Of a stretch of DNA of 64,000 nucleotides, positions 21,703-29,300 are shown in pieces (the first letter of the stretch is position 1; the number at the start of each line of letters is the position of its first letter). The stretch lies in contig NZ_QAAE01000011.1 of NCBI RefSeq assembly GCF_003046585.1, positions 52,887 through 116,886 of the forward strand, in the 5' to 3' direction. Origin of the DNA: Nitrosomonas aestuarii. GTDB lineage: Bacteria; Pseudomonadota; Gammaproteobacteria; Burkholderiales; Nitrosomonadaceae. Under the pieces are notes generated by a model, which saw nothing but the letters and a program-made list of their open reading frames with translations, was not told where the DNA came from and did not search any database. A program made the position numbers and the translations under genes.

Positions 21703-22339
21703 ATATTTTTACTTTTTGATGTTATGGCAAGCAGCATTTCACTATGACCAACTGTGGATAGTATTGCAAGATTACACGTAATTCAATAGCAAATTGAATA
21801 CTCTATTTCTGTTGGCATTCTGGCAATGACTAGTTGAGAATCGTTCGCTGGAACTAATATTGTTACTATCAAAGTATTGTTACACTGATCTTTGCACACA
21901 CTGAAGTTGATCAGTTAGAAAAGGATATGATCGTAGCGTTTGCAGCACTCGATTAACTGTAACCTTTTCTATTTGCGTTATCCATTCTGGATACATACAT
22001 ATTGTTATCCTCATGCACAGATTTAGATTATAAAAAAAACTCAACAAATTTTATGTCGCAAAGCAGCTTATTCTCATTTAAGAATGGCGTTTCGTCACAC
22101 GTCACACTATTGTAATGAAAATTTAAATTAAATTGTATTGATAATTATTCTCGTTTATATTATTATTAAGAGTTTAACCGACTTCCTTAACAGGGCTGCT
22201 GGTAACAGGTTTTTTTCGGGTGATGTGTTGAGTATTGTCAGATTCGTGGCCGGCTTAAAATCGCTAAGCTCATTTTCATCATTTACATATATATGGAAGA
22301 AATTAAACGGCTATTGATATTGGTGTTGATTATCCTATA
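21703..22339. other. 637-bp intergenic region upstream of tonB
   Basis: This is the control region of the tonB operon. It holds the Fur-box-like sequence at 22138-22156 and a second weaker candidate at 22068-22086 (TTATTCTCATTTAAGAATG). A short open stretch at 21870-21956 ends in a sequence reminiscent of the tail of a PLP-dependent enzyme and may be a gene remnant. Otherwise no coding signal is seen. Confidence 0.6.
22138..22156 (+). promoter_or_regulatory. Fur-box-like operator upstream of tonB
   Basis: The bases around TGATAATTATTCTCGTTT resemble the Fur 7-1-7 inverted-repeat consensus (TGATAATnATTATCA) with partial match. It lies about 180 bp before the tonB start codon. TonB-ExbB-ExbD powers iron-siderophore uptake and is classically Fur-repressed, so the site is plausible, but the match is imperfect and was judged by eye. 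Confidence 0.45.
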
Positions 22340-23038
22340 ATGCAATCACTGTCACAAAAAAATATTGATTATTTAGGATCAAAGCAGAATTTTATTTCTT
22401 TGCCAGGATTGTTTTTTGTATTAATGATCCATGGAATATTGTTTTATGTGCTGTGGAATCAACGTATGTTGCCGCCACCAGAGCAAATGGTTACTTTGTT
22501 TGCGGAAATCATTTCGCAACCTGCCCCAAAAATGGCACCAGAAGTTAAGCAGGATCCTGCACCTGCCAAGTTGAGGCCAGTCAAAAAACCCGAGCCAAAG
22601 CCCAAAATTAAACAACTGGCCACAAAAGCACCCGAAGTGCCTAAACAGGAACCAATTGTGTTGCCAGAGCCTGAACCAGTTACCGAGCAAGTATCAGTCG
22701 CTGAACCTGTTATTGAGGTACCGCCAAGGCAAATGGAAACAGGGCCTGTAACGCTATCTACTGAATTATCGGTATCATGTCCCAGATTAACGGCTCCGAC
22801 ATATCCAGCTATTTCGCGTCGTATGGGCGAGGAAGGAAAATTGGTATTGCGTGTCGAGCTGGATGAAAGCGGTACTATCGACAATGCACGGGTAGTTGAC
22901 AGTAGTGGGTATACGCGTTTAGACAATGCAGCATTGGAAGCGGTGAAAAATTGGCAATGCAGACCATCAATGCGTAGTGGTCAACCGGTTCGCGCAATAG
23001 CGTTGCAACCTTTTAATTTTGTACTGCAAGGAAATTAA
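22340..23038 (+). CDS. tonB: energy transducer TonB
   Basis: A 232-residue periplasm-spanning protein that couples the proton gradient to outer-membrane receptors. Helix at about residues 22-40, then a long Pro/Lys/Glu-rich spacer (KPEPKPKIKQLATKAPEVPK), then the C-terminal TonB fold with YPAISRRMGEEGKLVLRVEL and ARVVDSSGYTRLDNAALEA. It is followed 4 bp later by exbB and then exbD, the complete energising complex. Confidence 0.95.
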   Translation: MQSLSQKNIDYLGSKQNFISLPGLFFVLMIHGILFYVLWNQRMLPPPEQMVTLFAEIISQPAPKMAPEVKQDPAPAKLRPVKKPEPKPKIKQLATKAPEVPKQEPIVLPEPEPVTEQVSVAEPVIEVPPRQMETGPVTLSTELSVSCPRLTAPTYPAISRRMGEEGKLVLRVELDESGTIDNARVVDSSGYTRLDNAALEAVKNWQCRPSMRSGQPVRAIALQPFNFVLQGN

Positions 23039-23042
23039 ATTA

Positions 23043-23816
23043 ATGGAACAAGGACTTGGTTTTTCTAACTTTCTCGCTCAAATCGATGGCGTAGGTATCA
23101 GTGTACTGGTATTGCTCATTTCGCTCTCGATAGCAAGTTGGTACCTGATTATTACAAAAAGCATATCCAACTTTATTGCGAAAAAACGTGCAACTGCATT
23201 TTTGAAGCATTTCTGGAGTGTTGAATCGCTTGATGTAGTAAGAAAGTCTTTCAATAACACCCCGCCAAATAATGCTTTTGCAGAACTGGCGAAACTGGGT
23301 ATTGAAGCAGCTGCCGATTCTAAAATGCACGATTCGCAAAAGCTAGCTGCTGCGGGTGGAACCAGCGAATTTCTGACACGCGCTTTGCGTAATGGCATTG
23401 ACCAGGAAGCGGCCCGTGTTGAAAACGGATTGACACTCATTGCATCCGCAGGTTCTGCAGCGCCGTATATTGGTTTGTTTGGTACGGTATGGGGTATTTA
23501 TCATGCTCTGATTCAAATTGGTTTGTCAGGGCAGGGGACTTTAGACAAAGTGGCTGGTCCTGTGGGTGAGGCATTGATTATGACTGCTTTAGGGCTTGCA
23601 GTCGCGATTCCAGCTGTGCTGGCATATAACGCGTTTGTACGCCGTAACCGAATCTGGTTAGCACGTTTGGACGCATTTGCACACGACCTTTTCGTATTGA
23701 TAACCATCGGTGATAGCAGCAGCATTGACAGCGCGGTATCGTTAAAGCAAACATCCCCCATGCCCCGTACCATTGCGCCAGCGACAACGTACTCAACTCT
23801 TAAAGAGAGGGCGTAA
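23043..23816 (+). CDS. exbB: biopolymer transport protein ExbB (MotA/TolQ family)
   Basis: 257 residues with three membrane helices. The ATG at 23043 gives MEQGLGFSNFLAQIDGVGI, a normal ExbB start. The MotA/TolQ/ExbB proton-channel signature includes ASAGSAAPYIGLFGTVWGI and GEALIMTALGLAVAIPAVLA. ExbB pentamers house an ExbD dimer and drive TonB. Encoded between tonB and exbD with very short spacers. Confidence 0.95.
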   Translation: MEQGLGFSNFLAQIDGVGISVLVLLISLSIASWYLIITKSISNFIAKKRATAFLKHFWSVESLDVVRKSFNNTPPNNAFAELAKLGIEAAADSKMHDSQKLAAAGGTSEFLTRALRNGIDQEAARVENGLTLIASAGSAAPYIGLFGTVWGIYHALIQIGLSGQGTLDKVAGPVGEALIMTALGLAVAIPAVLAYNAFVRRNRIWLARLDAFAHDLFVLITIGDSSSIDSAVSLKQTSPMPRTIAPATTYSTLKERA

Positions 23817-23819
23817 AAA

Positions 23820-24242
23820 ATGGCTTTCGGCAGTATGAATAGCAGTGGACAACAGGCCCCTATGGCTGAAATCAATGTGGTGCCACTGGTTGATGTTATG
23901 CTTGTTTTGTTGATTATTTTTATCATTACTGCGCCCTTGTTGACACATTCTGTCAAAATTGATTTGCCTAGGGCTGAGAGCACGCCCAATATTACACAAC
24001 CAGAACATGTTGAGTTAGCCATACGTACAGATGGCAATCTATTCTGGAATGGGGAACCGGTATTGCTTGATCAGTTATCGAGCCGGTTTGCTGCAACAAT
24101 TGATCAGGAACCAAGAACTGAATTACATATTAAAGCCGACAAGCTGGCACACTATGAGCATGTAGCACGCGTCATGAGCATTGCCGCTAATGCCGGTATG
24201 GCAAGAATTGGATTTATTACTGATCCGACTTTGCAAGAGTAG
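23820..24242 (+). CDS. exbD: biopolymer transport protein ExbD
   Basis: 140 residues: cytoplasmic N-terminus, one helix (NVVPLVDVMLVLLIIFIITA) carrying the conserved proton-carrying aspartate in LVDVMLV, and a periplasmic domain with ELHIKADKLAHYEHVARVM. It starts 3 bp after exbB and converges with the downstream symporter gene. Confidence 0.95.
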   Translation: MAFGSMNSSGQQAPMAEINVVPLVDVMLVLLIIFIITAPLLTHSVKIDLPRAESTPNITQPEHVELAIRTDGNLFWNGEPVLLDQLSSRFAATIDQEPRTELHIKADKLAHYEHVARVMSIAANAGMARIGFITDPTLQE

Positions 24243-24268
24243 CGTTCAGAACTTTGTTTGATAGTTTC

Positions 24269-25567
24269 TTATTCTTTTTGTGTCGGAGTACTTGGGAAAT
24301 GTACAGATGACAGTGTCCCAGCCGAAGGATCATTAAATATATCCATTGACAGGTTGTCCTCGCTTCGTGCAACGATCACTGTAATGACTGCGTCACCTGT
24401 CACATTCACAGCAGTGCGTAACATATCCAGCAGGCGATCAACACCCATAATTAGTGCAATACCTTCAACCGGGAGTCCGACTTGGCTGAACACCATAGCG
24501 AGCATAATCAGACCCACGCCCGGTACGCCTGCAGTACCGATAGAAGCCAGTACCGACATACCGACGACCGTCAGGTAACCGGTTAAACCGAGCTCGATTC
24601 CATAAACATTGGCGATAAAAACCGTTGCGACACCTTGCATGATAGCGGTGCCATCCATATTGATTGTTGCACCGAACGGTACAATAAACGAAGCGGTTGA
24701 GTTATCAACCCCCATTCGTTTTTCAACGGTTCTGAGTGTTATTGGAATAGTGGCATTGGAACTGGACGTGCTGAAAGCAAAAATCTGTGCAGTACGCATT
24801 TTTTTGAGGAATTGAACAGGATTAATTCTCCCTAATAGTTTTAGTAAAACCATCAATGTTCCTGTTGCGTGACAAATCAAAACAATTACAACTGCGCCAA
24901 AATAGCCGATCATGGGTAATATCAATCCAAGCCCCTGCATGGCAAAGGTCTTGGCCATTAGCGCAAATACACCGTATGGCGCAATAGACATCACTACATT
25001 GACTAACTGCATCATCACTTCATTCAGTTTTTCAGTAGTATCGATAATTGTGCGTCCACGCTCACCAATCATCAATAAGCAAATAGCAAAAAGCAATGTG
25101 AAAAAAATAATCTGTAACATGTTGCCTTCAGCAAACGCGGCGACGGGGTTATCTGGTACAAGATCAATCAACACCTGCGTCAACGGTGGGGCTTCTGGCG
25201 CAATAAATTCGTTTTGCGATGTGGGTGAAAAATCAAATGTCTTACCCGGTCCAATGCTGATAGAAACAATAATAGCCAGTGAAATTGCCAGCGCGGTGGT
25301 TAACAAAAACAAGAAGAATGCTTTAATACCGACACGCCCCAATTTATTAATGTCACCAATGCCGCAAACACCGCAGACCAAGGAGAAAGTAACCAGCGGT
25401 ACCACGAGCATTTTGAGTAAATTGATAAAAACCGTACCGACAACATGAAAGAGCCCTTGCACAAAATAGATTTGGATAAATGCATTGTCTTGAGCAAAAG
25501 CGTCAATCAAGCTACCCAGTACAAGCCCAGCAAACATCCAGATGAGTATTTTTGTAGTCATGTTCAT
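24269..25567 (-). CDS. dicarboxylate/amino acid:cation symporter (DAACS, GltP/DctA type)
   Basis: A 432-residue polytopic transporter with the family signatures: LLKMLVVPLVTFSLVCGV in the middle, the serine-rich FSTSSSNATIPITLR hairpin, and the NMDGTAIMQGVATVF motif that binds cation and substrate. The family carries glutamate, aspartate or C4-dicarboxylates with H+ or Na+; the substrate cannot be fixed from the sequence. It stands alone on the minus strand, convergent with exbD. Confidence 0.92.
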   Translation of the reverse strand: MNMTTKILIWMFAGLVLGSLIDAFAQDNAFIQIYFVQGLFHVVGTVFINLLKMLVVPLVTFSLVCGVCGIGDINKLGRVGIKAFFLFLLTTALAISLAIIVSISIGPGKTFDFSPTSQNEFIAPEAPPLTQVLIDLVPDNPVAAFAEGNMLQIIFFTLLFAICLLMIGERGRTIIDTTEKLNEVMMQLVNVVMSIAPYGVFALMAKTFAMQGLGLILPMIGYFGAVVIVLICHATGTLMVLLKLLGRINPVQFLKKMRTAQIFAFSTSSSNATIPITLRTVEKRMGVDNSTASFIVPFGATINMDGTAIMQGVATVFIANVYGIELGLTGYLTVVGMSVLASIGTAGVPGVGLIMLAMVFSQVGLPVEGIALIMGVDRLLDMLRTAVNVTGDAVITVIVARSEDNLSMDIFNDPSAGTLSSVHFPSTPTQKE

Positions 25568-25708
25568 GGGTATGGACTTTAAAGTGACGCAATGGGTAAT
25601 TAAGACTTTGTAAACGAATTGTATGACAGATACACAGTGCAGCGAATTAGTCGAGCGATAACCGTTGCGTTTTAATCAAACGCATGACGAAAAAAAGTGA
25701 AACAGTGT

Positions 25709-26839
25709 TTACTCACCGGGTTGTAGTGTTAAAGAAACATCCAGTTCTTGTCTGTTTCTTAAAACTGTAACTTCTATGGTATCACCCACGCGAAACTCGT
25801 CGATGCGCGCAAGCAGTTTCTCTACCGAATTAACTGGTTTGTTATCAATGGCAACTATAATGTCTTTGGGTATTATTTCACCGTCCGGTGAAATGACTGC
25901 GCCTTTGAGTCCGGCCGCATCAGCGGCTGAACCACGGCTGACGCCCAGGATTACTACGCCGTTAACATTCAGCACGCCGGTCAGCCGATCGTTGAATTTG
26001 CCGTCTACGGTGATACCTAACGCCGGACGAATATATTTGCCTCGACTGATGAGTTGCGGAACAACACGGTTGACGGTATCGACAGGTACTGCAAATCCAA
26101 TGCCTGCACTTACACCGCTGGGACTGTAAATGGCGGTGTTTATACCAATTAGACGTCCCGCCGAATCAAGCAGTGGACCGCCAGAGTTGCCTGGATTAAT
26201 AGCAGCATCCGTTTGTATCAGGTTATCAATGGTGCGACCGCCTTCGCCCGGTAAAGAACGATCTAGTGCTGAAACAATGCCGGTTGTTAATGTCCAATCC
26301 AGGCCAAAGGGATTGCCAATGGCAAAAACTTTTTGTCCGACTTTAAGGTCGCGACTGGTGCCGAGGGCGACGGGTACGGGTCGCTGAAAGCCGATACCGA
26401 TTTTTAACACCGCAATATCATGTGCAGCGCTTGCGCCAACCAAAGCAGCCTTGTAATCGCGGCCATCCGCTAAGCGAACTTTTGCTTCGCTGGCACCCCT
26501 GATAACATGAAAATTGGTGATGATATGGCCATTATCATCCCAAATAAAACCAGAGCCGGTACCGCTTGGAACAGAAAAAATATTGCGTGTCCAGGCATCC
26601 ATGACACGTTGACGTGTAGTGATGAATACAACTGAATCACGTGAATTTTCAAATAATGTAATAGTGCTTTGTTCATCTTCTGCCAGATTGCCGCGCGGCT
26701 CAACGATACGTGGTTCAGCATGTTCACGGTGATCACCCGGCATAAAAAAATCAAATGAGCTGCGCATGAATATGATGAGCAGTATGACTATTAATGTTAA
26801 CCAGATTAAACGGGATAAAAATCGACCGTTATCGGACAT
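25709..26839 (-). CDS. periplasmic HtrA-family serine protease (DegS/DegQ-like) with one PDZ domain
   Basis: 376 residues: an N-terminal membrane anchor (IWLTLIVILLIIFM), a trypsin-like domain with catalytic His in ITNFHVIRGA, Asp in AAHDIAVLKIG and Ser in NPGNSGGPLLD, then one PDZ domain (from about GVVILGVSRGSAADAAGLKG). One PDZ plus an uncleaved anchor is the DegS architecture; DegP has two PDZ domains. ATG at 26839 with AAGGAG upstream. Role: protein quality control or regulated proteolysis of an anti-sigma factor. Confidence 0.92.
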   Translation of the reverse strand: MSDNGRFLSRLIWLTLIVILLIIFMRSSFDFFMPGDHREHAEPRIVEPRGNLAEDEQSTITLFENSRDSVVFITTRQRVMDAWTRNIFSVPSGTGSGFIWDDNGHIITNFHVIRGASEAKVRLADGRDYKAALVGASAAHDIAVLKIGIGFQRPVPVALGTSRDLKVGQKVFAIGNPFGLDWTLTTGIVSALDRSLPGEGGRTIDNLIQTDAAINPGNSGGPLLDSAGRLIGINTAIYSPSGVSAGIGFAVPVDTVNRVVPQLISRGKYIRPALGITVDGKFNDRLTGVLNVNGVVILGVSRGSAADAAGLKGAVISPDGEIIPKDIIVAIDNKPVNSVEKLLARIDEFRVGDTIEVTVLRNRQELDVSLTLQPGE

Positions 26840-26894
26840 ATGGGTTCGCTCCTTACACAGAATCCAGGTAATTTATTATTTTGATGCGTTCTAG

Positions 26895-28067
26895 CTAGAA
26901 TGGCCCAGTGATTTCAAAAGTAATACCACCTTCTGATTTTCCTGAAGTGCCACGTTGAGAACTGAAGTATAAACGTGAACCATCCGGACTGAAAGCAGGG
27001 CCTGTTATTTCTGAACGATCATGATTTACGACTTGCAACAATGGCAGGACTGAGTTCTGATTGAGGACAACAATTTGCATATCACCACCGTCTTCAGCAA
27101 CAAGCAGCTCGCCGGATGCATTGGCAGTAATATTATCGACCCCGGTCAACACAGGGTGCATGAATACAGCCGCATTATAAATAATATTAAGTTCTTTGTT
27201 ATCAGTACTGTAGGCCCAGACCCTGTTGTCACCTTTGGTGGTAAAATAAACGAGCTTTTCTTGGTACCAGATACCTTCTCCACCATTAAAGGGTGTACGC
27301 TCGGGTATCTGATAGCGAGTGGGGGTGTCGGTTGCCCGCGGATCGGGAAGCGCATGCCAGTGTACTTTTCCAATACGACCACCAATTACTTCGGCGACTT
27401 CTAATATGCCGTTGTCAAGATCAGGATTACCCGCAGTGTCAAATTCATTGGCAGTATAACGATACAGGCAGCCGTCGGGTTTATCTTCAGTTAAATAGAG
27501 CTGTTTCTTTTGCAAATCGACCGCAACAGCTTCATGACTGAATGTGCCCAGCGCAGGTCTCAGGCGTGGTGGCAGTTTACCAAAAGGATCACATTCCCAA
27601 ACTTGGCCTTTATCGACCTCTTCGCATGACAACCAGGTCTGCCACGGGGTATGACCACCGGCGCAGTTCCGGCTGGTGTTTTTAAGGATAGCATATGCGT
27701 CAACAACTTCTCCTTTTTGATTAAAGCGCAATGCGCCGACGCCGCCTGCCTGGTTTTCAAGTTCACTATTGGAAACATAAATCCATCCGTCATCCCCTTT
27801 TATGGCAAATGTGGCGCCACCATCAGGCGCAGCATGCCAGTTATAATCAAAAAGCGTTTGGCCGGAACGGGCAACAATGCGGGATTTAAATCCTATAGGA
27901 AGTCGCACGCCATTGGAATCGGGCGGCTGCAAGCCACTCCTCGCTGCGCGAATCAGCGATGCAGCCTGGCCGGGTACCGATGTCCAATGGCCCGAGAAGA
28001 AAATACCCAATCCGCTTATCAGGCTAAACTTGAGAAGCCTGCGGCGTTGATGCTCAAATATGTTCAT
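26895..28067 (-). CDS. PhoX/DUF839-family exported protein
   Basis: A 390-residue protein with an N-terminal twin-arginine-like signal (QRRRLLKFSLISGLGIFF), so Tat export is likely. The body is a beta-propeller type with PhoX/DUF839 signatures (GGHTPWQTWLSCEE, GTFSHEAVAVDL, KQLYLTEDKPDGCLYRYTA, EGIWYQEKLVYFTTKGDNRV). PhoX enzymes are Ca/Fe-dependent alkaline phosphatases but are usually longer; phosphatase activity of this shorter member is uncertain. It shares orientation with the HtrA gene downstream (55 bp), without clear functional link. Confidence 0.85.
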   Translation of the reverse strand: MNIFEHQRRRLLKFSLISGLGIFFSGHWTSVPGQAASLIRAARSGLQPPDSNGVRLPIGFKSRIVARSGQTLFDYNWHAAPDGGATFAIKGDDGWIYVSNSELENQAGGVGALRFNQKGEVVDAYAILKNTSRNCAGGHTPWQTWLSCEEVDKGQVWECDPFGKLPPRLRPALGTFSHEAVAVDLQKKQLYLTEDKPDGCLYRYTANEFDTAGNPDLDNGILEVAEVIGGRIGKVHWHALPDPRATDTPTRYQIPERTPFNGGEGIWYQEKLVYFTTKGDNRVWAYSTDNKELNIIYNAAVFMHPVLTGVDNITANASGELLVAEDGGDMQIVVLNQNSVLPLLQVVNHDRSEITGPAFSPDGSRLYFSSQRGTSGKSEGGITFEITGPF

Positions 28068-28153
28068 GCTGATTATAAATCATGGTTTTTTTGTGTTTAA
28101 AATATTGAACCAAAGAGCTTATCAAAGAATGCCACGTTAAGATTAGATTTATT

Positions 28154-28183
28154 CTAAGTCACCCTAAGTCACCCTAAGTCACC
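28154..28183. repeat. three tandem copies of a 10-bp unit
   Basis: The unit CTAAGTCACC occurs three times head to tail between the PhoX-like gene and the glycerol-facilitator gene. It is too short to be a recognised element; it may be slippage product or a small regulatory repeat. Confidence 0.7.
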
Positions 28184-28225
28184 CGTGATTTGATGAAGTA
28201 CAGGCTGATTGGAAAATTTTACTTT

Positions 28226-28930
28226 TTATAGAATGCTGTAAACGACAGCGGCCAAAAGTCCGCCAATAATGCCTCCAACTATCGGAACGTACGCGTAACC
28301 CCAATCGCTATCCCGTTTATTAGGTATTGGAAGTATCGCGTGCATAATACGCGGTCCCAGGTCGCGTGCAGGATTGACTGCAAATCCGGTTGGTCCCCCA
28401 AGCGATAAACCAATACCAAAGAGCAGTAACGCTACAGGAAGTGCATCTAATGCACCTAGGGTGGTTTGAGGTGAAACAATCATCATGATGCCAAAAACGA
28501 GTACAAAAGTCCCTACAGCCTCTGTAATGATATTGTGTGCCGGACTTCTGATTGCCGGGCCGGTGCAAAATGCAGCTAATTGGGCATCGGGATCGGTTGT
28601 CTGGTCAAAATGCTGTTGATATGTGATCCATACAGTCAAAGCGCCCAGCATCGCGCCCAGCAATTGTGCTATTGCGTAGCTTGGCACATCCACCCATGCA
28701 AATTTTCCTGCTGCAGCCAAACCAATGCTGACGGCAGGATTCAAATGCGCACCGCTTGAAGCAGCCACCGCATATACAGCGACAAAAAGTGCAATGCCCC
28801 AGCCGGCTGCAATTGTTAACCAACCGGCATTATTACCTTTGGATTTATTAAGCACCACATTGGCAACGACGCCATTACCTAACAAAACTAATATAAAGGT
28901 TCCAACTAATTCACCTAGAAAAGGACTCAT
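28226..28930 (-). CDS. glpF: glycerol uptake facilitator (MIP family)
   Basis: A 234-residue six-helix channel. Both asparagine-proline-alanine boxes are present: GAHLNPAVSIGLA and GFAVNPARDLGPR. The aspartate directly after the second box (NPARD) is the marker of aquaglyceroporins as opposed to water-only AqpZ, so glycerol is the likely solute. I take the ATG at 28930 (MSPFLGELVGTF) since a GGGTGG-type site precedes it, rather than the in-frame GTG nine bases earlier. A glycerol kinase gene lies about 28 kb away. Confidence 0.9.
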   Translation of the reverse strand: MSPFLGELVGTFILVLLGNGVVANVVLNKSKGNNAGWLTIAAGWGIALFVAVYAVAASSGAHLNPAVSIGLAAAGKFAWVDVPSYAIAQLLGAMLGALTVWITYQQHFDQTTDPDAQLAAFCTGPAIRSPAHNIITEAVGTFVLVFGIMMIVSPQTTLGALDALPVALLLFGIGLSLGGPTGFAVNPARDLGPRIMHAILPIPNKRDSDWGYAYVPIVGGIIGGLLAAVVYSIL

Positions 28931-28939
28931 ATGCACCAC

Positions 28940-29300
28940 CCTGAATTTAAAATGAAAATTAAGTTAATATTAAATGAATGCACAAAAATTGTAAGAATGC
29001 ATTTTATCTGGGCATTTTACTTAATTTATAACTTGAGGAAATTATTACATAAAACGTTGGCCAATGAAATGTTGACTTAACAGCATGGAAATAGCAGTAT
29101 AAGTAATTAAAAAGTATACGCTTAAGTTTAAGAATATGACGTTTATTATATGTACATATTAGATTTATTTTACGGATGTCTGCTATCGGTAAATCCGCCA
29201 AGCGCTGTATGAAAGGATTCATATAGCTTGAGCGCCATAGTGTCGACTTGCAATTCATATATGAATATGCAATGATCGAATAACAAGGAGGGTAATATTT
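28940..29300. other. 361-bp intergenic region upstream of the glycyl radical operon
   Basis: Divergent control region between glpF and the four-gene radical-enzyme operon. It contains the palindromic site at 29248-29272 and a strong AAGGAGGG ribosome-binding site at about 29285-29292. No FNR-type TTGAT-N4-ATCAA box was found by eye, and no coding sequence is evident. Confidence 0.6.
29248..29272. promoter_or_regulatory. palindromic operator-like site before the glycyl radical operon
   Basis: A 14-bp perfect palindrome, ATTCATATATGAAT (29253-29266), is extended by imperfect arms TTGCA...TGCAA. The half-site ATTCATATA also occurs at 29217-29225, exactly 36 bp earlier. It sits about 30 bp upstream of the first start codon. 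It may bind a dimeric regulator; which one is unknown. Confidence 0.45.
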
